A stretch of 64,000 bases of DNA from Streptomyces sp. BHT-5-2 (lineage in GTDB: Bacteria; Actinomycetota; Actinomycetes; Streptomycetales; Streptomycetaceae), in the NCBI RefSeq assembly GCF_019774615.1, contig NZ_CP081497.1, forward strand, positions 2,744,963 through 2,808,962, read 5' to 3'. Positions 34,759 to 43,406 of the stretch are shown piece after piece. A program made the translations under genes and the position numbers. Under the pieces are notes generated by a model. That model was given only the letters and a program-made list of their open reading frames with translations. It ran no database searches and was not told the origin of the DNA. Each line of letters opens with the position of its first letter. Position 1 is the first letter of the stretch.

Positions 34759-36420
34759 ATGTCCGCAACCCTCGTCGCCAAAGACCTCGCCGCCGGCCAC
34801 GGCGAGCGCGTCCTGTTCTCCGGTCTCGACCTGGTCGTCGCCCCCGGAGACGTGATCGGCCTGGTCGGTGCCAACGGCGCCGGCAAGTCCACCCTGCTGC
34901 GTCTGCTCGCCGGGCTGACGCGCCCGGAGCAGGGCGCCCTCGCACTCAGCCCGCCGACCGCCACCGTCGGCCACCTCCCGCAGGAGCCCGACCGCCGCCC
35001 CGGCGAATCGGTCCGCGCCTTCCTCGCCCGCCGCACCGGTGTGGCCGGGGCCCAGCGCGCCCTGGACGCCACCACCGAGGCCCTGGCCGAAGGGCGCCCC
35101 GGCGCCGACGACGCCTACGCCACGGCCCTGGAGCGCTGGCTCGCCCTCGGTGCCGCCGACCTCGACGAGCGCGCCGAGGAGACCGCCGCCCAGCTCGGCC
35201 TGGCGGTCGGCCTCGACCAGCCGATGACCACCCTCTCCGGCGGCCAGGCCGCCCGCGCCTCGCTCGCCTCGCTGCTGCTCTCCCGCTACGACGTCTTCCT
35301 CCTCGACGAGCCCACCAACGACCTCGACCTGGACGGCCTGGACCGCCTGGAGACCTTCGTCACCGGCCTGCGCGCCGGCACCGTCCTGGTCAGCCACGAC
35401 CGCGAGTTCCTGGCCCGCACGGTCACCCGCGTCGTCGAGCTCGACGTCGCCCAGCAGCAGGTCAACACCTACGGCGGCGGCTACACCGCGTATCTGGAGG
35501 AGCGCGAGCGAGCCCGCCGGCACGCCCGCGAGCGCTACGACGAGTACGCCGACACCAGGGCGACCCTGGAGGCCCGGGCGCACACCCAGCGCAACTGGAT
35601 GGAGAAGGGCGTCCGCAACGCCCGCCGCAAGGCCACCGACAACGACAAGCTCGGCCGCAAGGGACGGGCCGAGGCCACCGAGAAGCAGGCCGCCAAGGCC
35701 AAGCAGACCCAGCGCATGATCGAGCGGCTGGAGGTCGTCGAGGAGCCCCGCAAGGAGTGGGAGCTGCGGATGGAGATCGCCGCGGCGCCCCGGGCCGGCG
35801 CGGTGGTGGCCACCCTCCGGCAGGCCGCGGTCAGCCGCGGCGGCTTCCGCTTCGGCCCGGTCGACCTCCAGATCGACTGGGCGGACCGGGTCGCCATCAC
35901 CGGCCCCAACGGCGCCGGCAAGTCCACCCTGCTCGCCGCCCTGCTGGGCCGGCTGCCGCTGGATTCCGGCGCGGCCGCACTCGGCCCCGGCGTGGTGGTC
36001 GGCGAGATCGATCAGGCCCGCGGCCAGCTGTTCCGGGGCGGTGGTGACGGCCACCCGATGACGCTGATGGACGCCTTCCGGGCCGCCGTCCCGGACCTGG
36101 CGCCCGCCGACGTGCGCACCCTGCTGGCCAAGTTCGGTCTCAAGGCGGCCCATGTGCTGCGCCCGGCGGGCACCCTCTCGCCGGGGGAGCGGACCCGGGC
36201 GGCGCTGGCCCTCCTCCAGGGCCGCGGGGTCAACCTCCTGGTGCTCGACGAGCCGACCAACCACCTGGACCTCCCCGCCATCGAGCAGCTGGAGTCCGCG
36301 CTCGCCTCGTATCCGGGCACCCTGCTGCTGGTCACCCACGACCGCCGGATGCTGACGGCGGTGCACACCACGCGCCGGATCGAGGTCGCCGTCGGCCGGA
36401 TCGCAGAACGGCAGGTCTGA
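34759..36420 (+). CDS. ABC-F family ATPase (ribosome-associated)
   Basis: A 553-residue protein with two ATP-binding cassettes and no membrane domain. First cassette: Walker A GANGAGKST, signature LSGGQAARASLA, Walker B VFLLDEPTND. Second cassette: Walker A GPNGAGKST, signature LSPGERTRAALA, Walker B LLVLDEPTNHLDL. The linker between them (residues about 250-330) is long, charged and helical (RRHARERYDEYADTRATLEA, then arginine/lysine-rich), as in ABC-F proteins that enter the ribosomal E site. Such proteins serve translation or antibiotic protection. The C-terminus lacks a long extension. Confidence 0.92.
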   Translation: MSATLVAKDLAAGHGERVLFSGLDLVVAPGDVIGLVGANGAGKSTLLRLLAGLTRPEQGALALSPPTATVGHLPQEPDRRPGESVRAFLARRTGVAGAQRALDATTEALAEGRPGADDAYATALERWLALGAADLDERAEETAAQLGLAVGLDQPMTTLSGGQAARASLASLLLSRYDVFLLDEPTNDLDLDGLDRLETFVTGLRAGTVLVSHDREFLARTVTRVVELDVAQQQVNTYGGGYTAYLEERERARRHARERYDEYADTRATLEARAHTQRNWMEKGVRNARRKATDNDKLGRKGRAEATEKQAAKAKQTQRMIERLEVVEEPRKEWELRMEIAAAPRAGAVVATLRQAAVSRGGFRFGPVDLQIDWADRVAITGPNGAGKSTLLAALLGRLPLDSGAAALGPGVVVGEIDQARGQLFRGGGDGHPMTLMDAFRAAVPDLAPADVRTLLAKFGLKAAHVLRPAGTLSPGERTRAALALLQGRGVNLLVLDEPTNHLDLPAIEQLESALASYPGTLLLVTHDRRMLTAVHTTRRIEVAVGRIAERQV

Positions 36421-36478
36421 CCTTTCCGACCGCCCTGACCAGGCAGAACGCCACCGGGTGTTCGCTCCGGTATGCGAT

Positions 36479-36507
36479 TTGTCTCCGGAGTCGGGACCCC
36501 GTAAGGT
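36479..36507 (+). promoter_or_regulatory. Promoter of the initiator tRNA gene
   Basis: TTGTCT (36479-36484), a 17-base spacer, TAAGGT (36502-36507): good housekeeping-type hexamers with ideal spacing, 13 bases before the mature tRNA 5' end. Confidence 0.65.
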
Positions 36508-36519
36508 AGTCCGAGCCGA

Positions 36520-36593
36520 CGCGGGGTGGAGCAGCTCGGTAGCTCGCTGGGCTCATAACCCAGAGGTCGCAGGTTCAAATCCTGTCCCCGCTA
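36520..36593 (+). tRNA. Initiator tRNA-Met (CAT anticodon)
   Basis: A 74-base cloverleaf with D-loop sequence AGCTCGGTAG, anticodon loop CTCATAA and T-loop TTCAAAT. The anticodon stem has three consecutive G-C pairs (GGG/CCC), and the first acceptor pair is a C1-U72 mismatch. Both are marks of initiator tRNAs. The CCA end is not encoded. A promoter precedes it and a 15-bp terminator follows closely. Confidence 0.97.
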
Positions 36594-36603
36594 CTCAGAA
36601 GAA

Positions 36604-36638
36604 CAGCAGGCCCGGTGCATCACGCACCGGGCCTGCTG
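36604..36638 (+). terminator. Strong hairpin terminator after tRNA-Met
   Basis: A perfect 15-bp inverted repeat (CAGCAGGCCCGGTGC / GCACCGGGCCTGCTG) with the loop ATCAC, starting 11 bases after the tRNA. Confidence 0.9.
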
Positions 36639-36747
36639 CCGTATGCGCACCCACCGGCGCGCCCGCTCGCTCTGCCCCTTCCCCATATACGGGGTATACC
36701 GGGAAAAACGGCCCCTTTGTGCGGTCCCCCTGAGCGAGGAGGCGGCG

Positions 36748-37335
36748 ATGACCGGCAGGTCCAGATCTACCCGGAGCAGTCCGGCGGCCCGGCTGGGGCG
36801 CAGCTTCGGACTGCTCGCGGTCCTCGGCGCCATCCTCGTCCTGGCCGGAATCGTGGGGCTGGTCTACGTCGGCGTGGCCACGCTCACCACGATGCTGCTC
36901 TTCGGCTGGCTGCTGCTGATCGGCGGCGTGGTGGGGCTGGTGCACGCGGTCCAGTCCCGGGGGTCGAGCTACTTCTGGCTCGCGGTGATCGTCGCGGCGC
37001 TGAACATCGCCGCCGGGGTGGTGGTCATCCGGCTGCCCGACGCCACCGCCGCCGCGCTGACCATGTTCGCCGCCCTGCTCTTCCTGACCGGCGGGCTGTT
37101 CCGCCTGGCCGGCGCCGTGGTGGTGCGCGGAGCGCAGTTCGGCTGGACCCTGCTCCAGGGCGTGATCGGCATCCTGCTGGGTGTCCTGGTCCTCGCCAAC
37201 TGGCCGCAGAGCAGCCTCTACGTCATCGGCTGCTTCTTCTCGCTGGAACTGCTCTTCGACGGGCTGGGCCTGCTCGCCATGGGGATGGGCGGCCGGCACG
37301 TGGTCGGTATGGTCAAGGAGGGCAGAGTGGCCTGA
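36748..37335 (+). CDS. HdeD/DUF308 family membrane protein
   Basis: A 195-residue protein made of six hydrophobic helices in three pairs, each pair of the DUF308/HdeD type (LVLAGIVGLVYVGVATLTTM, LLIGGVVGLVHAVQSRGSSY, and GVLVLANWPQSSLYVIGCFF). HdeD in enterobacteria aids acid resistance at high cell density; here the role is unknown. GAGGAGG lies 7 bases before the ATG at 36748. A GGGTAT element (36692-36697) within a small palindrome resembles the -10 of SigB-type stress promoters, but I see no matching -35. Confidence 0.85.
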   Translation: MTGRSRSTRSSPAARLGRSFGLLAVLGAILVLAGIVGLVYVGVATLTTMLLFGWLLLIGGVVGLVHAVQSRGSSYFWLAVIVAALNIAAGVVVIRLPDATAAALTMFAALLFLTGGLFRLAGAVVVRGAQFGWTLLQGVIGILLGVLVLANWPQSSLYVIGCFFSLELLFDGLGLLAMGMGGRHVVGMVKEGRVA

Positions 37336-37341
37336 TCCCTA

Positions 37342-37355
37342 CCCCGGGAGCGGGG
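37342..37355 (+). terminator. Short terminator after the HdeD-like gene
   Basis: CCCCG-GGAG-CGGGG followed by GTTTC, 7 bases after the stop. Confidence 0.45.
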
Positions 37356-37532
37356 GTTTCCGCCGGGGCCCGGTGGCGCGCTCCCGGCGCCGACAAAGAA
37401 ACGCGCAGGGAAAGGCGCCGCAACGCGTCGCGCGGTCCAGCAAATCCGCCAGAATCGGCCAAATGCCGTCGATAGGCGCTGACTTGTGTTCAGGAGCCCG
37501 GCCCGGACCGGACCATTCCCAACACTCGTCCT

Positions 37533-38021
37533 GTGAGGATGCCTTCCGGACCCCCTGCAGAACCCCCCGAGGAGCTGACCTCCCCGCTCGCGTACGAAGG
37601 TGTCTGGCGGTTCACCGCCCCGGCACTGGAGTCGTCGGTGCCCCACGCGCGCCACGCGGTCCGGGATCTGCTCGTCGAACAGCGTGTGCCGGTCGCCGAC
37701 GCCATCCTGGACGGGCTGCTGCTGATCGTCTCCGAACTCGTCACCAACGCCGTCCGGCACGCCGCGCTGCTCTCCCCCCAGATCGCCGTCCAGCTGACCA
37801 TCGGCGCCAACTGGCTGCGGATCGCCGTCGAGGACGACCACCCCTACCGCCCCAAGGCACTGGAGGCGGACGAGGACGACGTCGGCGGCCGCGGCCTGTG
37901 GCTGGTCAAGGTGCTCACCGCGGAGGCGGGCGGCAAGTGCGACGTGGAACACACCCCCGGCGGCGGCAAGGCCATCTGGGCCGAGCTGCCGCTCGCTACC
38001 AGCCCGCCGACTTCCCGGTGA
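37533..38021 (+). CDS. RsbW-like ATP-binding protein (anti-sigma kinase family)
   Basis: A 162-residue GHKL ATPase domain. The N box is LIVSELVTNAVRHA, the G1 region RIAVEDDHPYRPKAL, and the G2 region GGRGLWLVKVLTAEAGG. Such stand-alone domains act as anti-sigma kinases on anti-sigma-factor antagonists in Streptomyces. The start at the GTG at 37533 is uncertain (ATG at 37539 also in frame; no ribosome site). The 3' end overlaps the convergent idi gene by 26 bases. Confidence 0.83.
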   Translation: MRMPSGPPAEPPEELTSPLAYEGVWRFTAPALESSVPHARHAVRDLLVEQRVPVADAILDGLLLIVSELVTNAVRHAALLSPQIAVQLTIGANWLRIAVEDDHPYRPKALEADEDDVGGRGLWLVKVLTAEAGGKCDVEHTPGGGKAIWAELPLATSPPTSR

Positions 38022-38607
38022 GCTCGCGGACCGCCGGACGCGCCGCGTCCAGCACGGTCATGAACCACGCGGAGAACGGCGCCCGGGCATGCCGCTCGGC
38101 CAGCTCCTCCGGCGTGACGAACGCGATCTCGGCGATCTCCTCGGGATCCGGCGCCGGCTCGCCCCGCAGCAGTCCCACGAACAGGTGGTTGTACTCCTGC
38201 TCCACCAGGCCGGAGGCCGGATCGGGGTGGTTGTAGCGCACCGTCCCCGCCTCGCCCAGCAGCGCCGGGGCCACCCCCAGCTCCTCCGCGGTCCGCCGCG
38301 CCGCCGCCGCGAACGGCGTCTCGCCCGGATACGGGTGACCGCAGCAGGTGTTGGACCACACACCGGGGGAGTGGTACTTCGACAGCGCCCGGCGCTGGAG
38401 CAGCAGCCGCCCCTTCTCGTCGAAGAGGAAGACCGAGAACGCCCGGTGCAGCTGCCCCGGAGGCTGGTGCGCCGCGAGCTTCTCCGCGGTGCCGATCGTC
38501 GTGCCGTCCTCGTCGACCAGCTCCAGCATGATCGGTTCGGCGGCGCCGCCCGGCGCGTCCACCGCAGAGGTTCCGGCGGTCTGTGCGTTGGCAGGTGTGA
38601 TCGGCAT
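37996..38607 (-). CDS. idi: Isopentenyl-diphosphate delta-isomerase, type I
   Basis: A 203-residue Nudix-fold isomerase interconverting IPP and DMAPP. The catalytic cysteine is in WSNTCCGHPYPGE and the catalytic glutamate in VEQEYNHLFVG; the Nudix-like helix is AARRTAEELGV. AAGGA lies 5 bases before the ATG at 38607; the ATG at 38613 is too close to that site. It supplies DMAPP for the isoprenoids used by the hopanoid genes 8 kb away, though streptomycetes make both isomers by the MEP route. Confidence 0.95.
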   Translation of the reverse strand: MPITPANAQTAGTSAVDAPGGAAEPIMLELVDEDGTTIGTAEKLAAHQPPGQLHRAFSVFLFDEKGRLLLQRRALSKYHSPGVWSNTCCGHPYPGETPFAAAARRTAEELGVAPALLGEAGTVRYNHPDPASGLVEQEYNHLFVGLLRGEPAPDPEEIAEIAFVTPEELAERHARAPFSAWFMTVLDAARPAVRELTGKSAGW

Positions 38608-39039
38608 GCCCATCCTTGTCGTCGGTCGTCGACGTCAAGTCTGCCCCACCAGGGCCCCTACCAGTGGCAGAGCACCGTCCGCCGACGCGTGTACCGATGC
38701 CGCACACGACGCCCGGACACGGTGCGCGCCACCCGGCATGGCCCTCGCCACAGCAGCCCCGCGGCAACCGTGACCAGCCCCCGCATAACCGGCACCCGAG
38801 CCGGCGGCCAGTTGTTCCGGCCCGCCCCGATCCACCATGATGATCGCGGCAGGCTCAGCCGACGGTCACCCGATCGAGTGGTGAATACGTGGTGAACGGC
38901 CGCATCCCGCGATCGGATAGCCTCTGCCGACGTGCCTCCCGCCCCCAGGGGCCGGGTGTGCCACGCCCGCCGCCCGGGTAGTTCGTGCCGAATGCGGACC
39001 GACCGGCGCTGCTCGTCAGCATCCAAGGAGTGAGTTCGT
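38608..39039. other. Intergenic region upstream of the seven-gene phospho-alcohol unit
   Basis: About 430 bases without a convincing gene, between divergent idi and the next unit. A TAGCCT -10-like hexamer at 38918-38923, with GTGAAC 20 bases upstream, is a weak promoter candidate for the downstream genes. A clear Shine-Dalgarno AAGGAG is at 39025-39030. Confidence 0.4.
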
Positions 39040-40860
39040 CTGTCGACCGCCATCCTCACCGGCCCGCCGGTCGCCGGGTCGTCGCTCGAGGCCGACCTGC
39101 GCACACTGGGTTTCGAGGTCCGTACGGCCGGTGACCCCGGCGGCGCCACCGAGCTGCTCGCCGCGGTGCCCGCCCAGGAACGGGTGGCCCTGGTGGACCC
39201 CCGCTTCGTCGGCCACCTGCACGCCCTGCGGCTCGCCCTGACCGACCCCCGCTTCCCGGCCACCGCGGTGCCCGGCGTGCTCTCCGTCCAGGCCGGCGCC
39301 CGCGCCGCGCTGGACCGCGCGGCCGGCCGCATCCCGGTCGGCGCCGGCACCGCCCACCTGACCGACGTGCTCACCGACACCCTCACCGAGGCGCTCGACC
39401 GCGCCGACGTCGGACTGCACCACGTCGAGCCGGGCAGCCTGGTCGCCACCCTCGCGCTGACCCCCGCCCAGCGGGAGGAGGCCCGCGAGGCGGTCGCCGC
39501 CGTCGACGACGAGGCGGTCCGGCTGCGCACCGCCGTGAAGTCCCGCGACGGCTTCTTCACCACCTTCTGCATCAGCCCCTACTCGCGCTACCTCGCCCGC
39601 TGGTGCGCGCGCCGCGGCCTCACGCCCAACCAGGTCACCACCGCGTCCCTGCTCACCGCGCTGATCGCGGCGGGCAGCGCGGCCACCGGGACCCGCGGCG
39701 GCTTCGTCGCCGCCGGCGTGCTCCTGCTGCTCTCCTTCGTCCTGGACTGCACCGACGGGCAGCTCGCCCGCTACTCGCTCCAGTACTCGACGCTGGGCGC
39801 CTGGCTGGACGCCACCTTCGACCGCGCCAAGGAGTACGCGTACTACGCCGGGCTCGCCCTCGGGGCGGCCCGGGGCGGTGACGACGTGTGGGCGCTGGCG
39901 CTCGGCGCGATGATCCTCCAGACCTGCCGGCACGTCGTCGACTTCGCCTTCAACGAGGGCAGCGAGTTCGAAGGCGGCGCCGGAGCCGCCGGCCCCGCGG
40001 TCGCGCTCTCCGACCGGCTCGACAGCGTCGGCTGGACGGTCTGGGTGCGCCGCATGATCGTGCTGCCGATCGGCGAACGCTGGGCCATGATCGCCGTCCT
40101 GACCGCGCTCACCACCCCGCGCATCGTCTTCTACGCCCTGCTCGTCGGCTGCGCGCTGGCCGCCTGCTACACCACGGCCGGCCGGGTGCTGCGCTCCCGT
40201 GCCCGCCGTGCCCGGCGCACCGACCGGGCCGCCCGCGCGCTCGCCGACCTCGCCGACTACGGGCCGCTGGTCGAGCTGCTCACCGGCGGCGGCCGGGGCC
40301 GGAGCCGGAGCGGTTCCCTCCTGGCACCCGTTATGGCGTTTCTCTCGTCCGCGGTGCTGCTGGTATGGGTGATCTCCCAGCCGGACCCCGCCTCGTGGCC
40401 CACCGTCGGCGTCGCGGTCGGCTCCGCGCTGCTGGCCGCCGCGGCACTGGCCCGCCCGCTCAAGGGCGCCCTGGACTGGCTCGTCCCGCCCTTCTTCCGG
40501 GCCGGCGAGTACCTCACCGTCCTGATGCTGGCCGCCCGCGCGGACGTCCACGGAGCGCTGCCCGCGGCGTACGGGCTGATCGCGGCGGTCGCCTACCATC
40601 ACTACGACACGGTCTACCGCATCCGCGGTGGCACCGGGGCCCCACCGCGGTGGCTGGTCCGGGCGACCGGCGGGCACGAGGGACGGATCCTCGTGATCAC
40701 CGTCCTGGCCGCCCTGCTGCCCGCCACAGGTTTCACGATCGCGCTCACGGCACTCGCTGTGGTCCTGGCGCTGCTGGTGCTCGCCGAGAGCATCCGCTTC
40801 TGGGTGGCCGCCCACACACACGGTGCACCCGCCGTACACGATGAAGGAGAACCCGCATGA
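39040..40860 (+). CDS. CDP-alcohol phosphatidyltransferase family protein with N-terminal extra domain (probable CTG start)
   Basis: A 606-residue protein. Residues 1 to about 180 are a soluble domain (LSTAILTGPPVAGS, then LRTLGFEVRTAGDPGG). From about residue 195 a CDP-alcohol phosphotransferase membrane domain has the full motif DCTDGQLAR-x8-G-x3-D-x3-D (YSLQYSTLGAWLDATFD). The C-terminal half carries further hydrophobic helices. Coding-quality sequence extends upstream of the first ATG/GTG-type codon (39166) to a CTG at 39040, with AAGGAG 9 bases upstream and an in-frame stop just before it. It would transfer a phospho-alcohol from a CDP carrier to a lipid or polyol acceptor. First gene of a seven-gene unit. 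Confidence 0.82.
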   Translation: MSTAILTGPPVAGSSLEADLRTLGFEVRTAGDPGGATELLAAVPAQERVALVDPRFVGHLHALRLALTDPRFPATAVPGVLSVQAGARAALDRAAGRIPVGAGTAHLTDVLTDTLTEALDRADVGLHHVEPGSLVATLALTPAQREEAREAVAAVDDEAVRLRTAVKSRDGFFTTFCISPYSRYLARWCARRGLTPNQVTTASLLTALIAAGSAATGTRGGFVAAGVLLLLSFVLDCTDGQLARYSLQYSTLGAWLDATFDRAKEYAYYAGLALGAARGGDDVWALALGAMILQTCRHVVDFAFNEGSEFEGGAGAAGPAVALSDRLDSVGWTVWVRRMIVLPIGERWAMIAVLTALTTPRIVFYALLVGCALAACYTTAGRVLRSRARRARRTDRAARALADLADYGPLVELLTGGGRGRSRSGSLLAPVMAFLSSAVLLVWVISQPDPASWPTVGVAVGSALLAAAALARPLKGALDWLVPPFFRAGEYLTVLMLAARADVHGALPAAYGLIAAVAYHHYDTVYRIRGGTGAPPRWLVRATGGHEGRILVITVLAALLPATGFTIALTALAVVLALLVLAESIRFWVAAHTHGAPAVHDEGEPA

Positions 40861-41600
40861 TCGGCCTCGTGCTGGCCGCCGGCGCCGGACGGCGTCTGCG
40901 CCCCTACACCGACACCCTGCCCAAGGCTCTGGTGCCGGTGGACGGGGAGACCACGATCCTCGACCTGACCCTCGGCAACTTCGCCGAGATCGGCCTGACC
41001 GAGGTCGCGATCATCGTCGGCTACCGCAAGGAGGCCGTGTACGAGCGCCGGGAGGCCCTGGAGCAGAAGTACGGCCTGAAGATCACGCTGATCGACAACG
41101 ACAAGGCCGAGGAGTGGAACAACGCCTACTCCCTGTGGTGCGCCCGTGACGTGATCGCCGCCCACGACTCGGTGATCCTCGCCAACGGCGACACCGTGCA
41201 CCCGGTCTCCGTCGAGCAGACGCTGCTCGCCGCCCGCGGCGACGGCCAGAAGATCATCCTCGCGCTGGACACCGTCAAGCAGCTCGCCGACGAGGAGATG
41301 AAGGTCGTCGCGGACCCCGCCAAGGGCGTCCAGAAGATCACCAAGCTGATGGACCCGGCGACCGCGACCGGCGAGTACATCGGCGTCACCCTCATCGAGG
41401 GCGAGGCCGCCACCGAGCTGGCCGACGCCCTGAAGACCACCTTCGAGCGGGACCCCGACCTCTACTACGAGGACGGCTACCAGGAGCTGGTCAACCGCGG
41501 CTTCAAGGTCGACGTGGCGCCGATCGGCGACGTCAAGTGGGTCGAGATCGACAACCACGACGACCTCGCGAAGGGCCGTGACATCGCATGCCAGTACTGA
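40857..41600 (+). CDS. Nucleotidyltransferase, phosphocholine/inositol-phosphate cytidylyltransferase-like
   Basis: A 247-residue sugar-nucleotidyltransferase fold. The nucleotide-binding start is GLVLAAGAGRRLRPYTDTLP with KALVPVDG, followed by EVAIIVGYRKEAV, the metal-binding NGDTV, and a C-terminal VKWVEIDNHDDLAKG. This layout matches LicC/inositol-1-phosphate cytidylyltransferases, which make CDP-alcohols. Its ATG overlaps the upstream stop (ATGA). Between two CDP-alcohol phosphotransferases it probably supplies their CDP-linked donor; the alcohol is likely glycerol phosphate, given the next gene. Confidence 0.87.
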   Translation: MIGLVLAAGAGRRLRPYTDTLPKALVPVDGETTILDLTLGNFAEIGLTEVAIIVGYRKEAVYERREALEQKYGLKITLIDNDKAEEWNNAYSLWCARDVIAAHDSVILANGDTVHPVSVEQTLLAARGDGQKIILALDTVKQLADEEMKVVADPAKGVQKITKLMDPATATGEYIGVTLIEGEAATELADALKTTFERDPDLYYEDGYQELVNRGFKVDVAPIGDVKWVEIDNHDDLAKGRDIACQY

Positions 41601-42649
41601 CCCGCCTCATTCCGTCCCCGGTCGTCGTCGACATCAGCGCCGGCGCCCTGGACGACCTGGCGGGTCTGCTGGCCGACCAGCGCATCTCGGCTTCCGGCAA
41701 GCTCGCCATCGCGATCAGCGGCGGCTCGGGGGCCCGGCTGCGCCGGCGGCTGGCCCCCGCCCTGCCCGGCGCCGAGTGGTACGAGGTCGGCGGCGGCACC
41801 CTGGACGACGCGATCAAGCTCGCCGACGCCATGAAGAAGGGGCACTACGACGCGGTCGTGGGCCTGGGCGGCGGCAAGATCATCGACTGTGCGAAGTTCG
41901 CCGCGGCGCGCATCGGCCTGCCGCTGGTGGCGGTCGCCACCAACCTCTCGCACGACGGGCTGTGCTCGCCGGTCGCCACCCTCGACAACGACGCGGGCCG
42001 CGGTTCCTACGGCGTCCCCAACCCGATCGCCGTGGTGATCGACCTCGACATCATCCGTGAGGCCCCGGTCCGCTTCGTCCGCTCCGGCATCGGCGACGCG
42101 ATCTCCAACATCTCCGCGGTCGCGGACTGGGAGCTGTCGCACCGGGAGACCGGCGAGGGCATCGACGGGCTGGCCGCGGCCATGGCTCGGCAGGCCGGCG
42201 AGGCCGTGCTCCGCCACCCCGGCGGCGTCGGCGACGACGGCTTTCTCCAGGTGCTGGCCGAGGGCCTGGTGCTGACCGGCATCTCGATGTCGGTCGCCGG
42301 CGACAGCCGCCCGGCCTCCGGCGCCTGCCACGAGATCAACCACGCCTTCGACATCCTCTTCCCCAAGCGGGCGGCGAGCCACGGCGAGCAGTGCGGCCTC
42401 GGTGCCGCCTTCGCCACCCACCTGCGCGGCGACCGGGAGACCTCGGCGCTGATGGTCGAGGTGCTCCAGCGCCACGGCCTGCCGGTCACCCCGGGCGAAA
42501 TGGGCTTCACCGACGAGGAGTTCGTGCAGGCCGTCGAGTTCGCCCCGAAGACCCGTCCAGGGCGCTACACGATCCTGGAGCACCTGGACCTGTCCACCGA
42601 CCAGATCAGGGACGCATACGCCGACTATGCCGAAACCATCAGTAGCTGA
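41588..42649 (+). CDS. sn-Glycerol-1-phosphate dehydrogenase-like (AraM/EgsA) protein
   Basis: A 353-residue member of the iron/zinc alcohol-dehydrogenase clan. NAD-binding VGLGGGKIIDCAKFAA and the segment VATNLSHDGLCSP are typical of glycerol-1-phosphate dehydrogenases. The metal ligands are probably the Asp in GIGDAISNISA and the histidines in CHEINHAF and ASHGEQCGLG. These enzymes reduce dihydroxyacetone phosphate to glycerol-1-phosphate, the stereoisomer common in archaea. It overlaps the cytidylyltransferase by 13 bases and the next gene by 23. A different ketose phosphate substrate cannot be excluded. Confidence 0.87.
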   Translation: MPVLTRLIPSPVVVDISAGALDDLAGLLADQRISASGKLAIAISGGSGARLRRRLAPALPGAEWYEVGGGTLDDAIKLADAMKKGHYDAVVGLGGGKIIDCAKFAAARIGLPLVAVATNLSHDGLCSPVATLDNDAGRGSYGVPNPIAVVIDLDIIREAPVRFVRSGIGDAISNISAVADWELSHRETGEGIDGLAAAMARQAGEAVLRHPGGVGDDGFLQVLAEGLVLTGISMSVAGDSRPASGACHEINHAFDILFPKRAASHGEQCGLGAAFATHLRGDRETSALMVEVLQRHGLPVTPGEMGFTDEEFVQAVEFAPKTRPGRYTILEHLDLSTDQIRDAYADYAETISS

Positions 42650-43406
42650 GCTCCGCCCGGTCGTTCACCCCGAGGGCGTGAAGGACCGGCGCAGCGGGGA
42701 GCACTGGGCCGGCCGCCTCTACATGCGGGAGATCTCGCTCCGCTGCGACCGGTACCTGGTCAACACCCGGGTCACGCCCAACCAGCTGACCTACGTGATG
42801 ACCGTCTTCGGTGTGCTCGCGGCACCGGCGTTGCTGGTGCCGGGCATCTGGGGCGCCGTGCTCGGCGTGGCCATGGTGCAGCTCTACCTCCTCTTCGACT
42901 GCATCGACGGCGAGGTCGCGCGCTGGAAGAAGCAGTTCTCGCTCGGCGGGGTCTACCTCGACCGGGTCGGGGCCTACCTCTGCGACGCAGCCGTGCTCGT
43001 CGGCTTCGGTCTGCGCGCCGCGGACCTGTGGGGCACCGGGCGGATCGACTGGCTCTGGGCGTTCCTGGGCACCCTGGCCGCCCTCGGCGCGATCCTGATC
43101 AAGGCCGAGACCGACCTGGTCGGCGTCGCTCGCCACCAGGGCGGCCTGCCGCCGGTCAGGGAGGCGGCGGCCGAGCCGCGCTCCTCCGGCATGGCGCTGG
43201 CCCGGAAGGCCGCCGCCGCCCTGAAGTTCCACCGGCTGATCCTCGGCATCGAGGCGTCCCTGCTGATCCTGGTCCTGGCGATCGTGGATTCGGTGCGCGG
43301 CGACCTGTTCTTCTCCCGGCTCGGCGTCGCGGTGCTCGCCGGCATCGCGCTGCTGCAGACCCTGCTGCACCTCGTGTCCATCCTCGCCTCCAGCAGGCTC
43401 AAGTGA
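42627..43406 (+). CDS. Second CDP-alcohol phosphatidyltransferase-like protein, final motif aspartate replaced
   Basis: A 259-residue membrane protein with about six helices. The signature reads DCIDGEVAR-WKKQFSLG-G-VYL-D-RVG-A. The last aspartate of the DGx2ARx8Gx3Dx3D motif, thought to act as the base, is alanine; an Asp occurs four residues later (YLCD). So it may be an altered enzyme or a non-catalytic partner of the first transferase. N-terminus is GVKDRRSGEHWAGRLYMREI. The ATG at 42627 lies within the previous gene, indicating coupling. Confidence 0.82.
   Translation: MPKPSVAELRPVVHPEGVKDRRSGEHWAGRLYMREISLRCDRYLVNTRVTPNQLTYVMTVFGVLAAPALLVPGIWGAVLGVAMVQLYLLFDCIDGEVARWKKQFSLGGVYLDRVGAYLCDAAVLVGFGLRAADLWGTGRIDWLWAFLGTLAALGAILIKAETDLVGVARHQGGLPPVREAAAEPRSSGMALARKAAAALKFHRLILGIEASLLILVLAIVDSVRGDLFFSRLGVAVLAGIALLQTLLHLVSILASSRLK

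Noticed and set aside
36692..36697. GGGTAT as a SigB-type promoter for the HdeD-like gene
   Set aside because: The -10 fits, but no acceptable -35 lies 14-16 bases upstream; mentioned only in the gene note.
39166..40860. GTG at 39166 as the start of the first CDP-alcohol phosphotransferase
   Set aside because: No Shine-Dalgarno there; coding-like sequence and a strong ribosome site lie further upstream.
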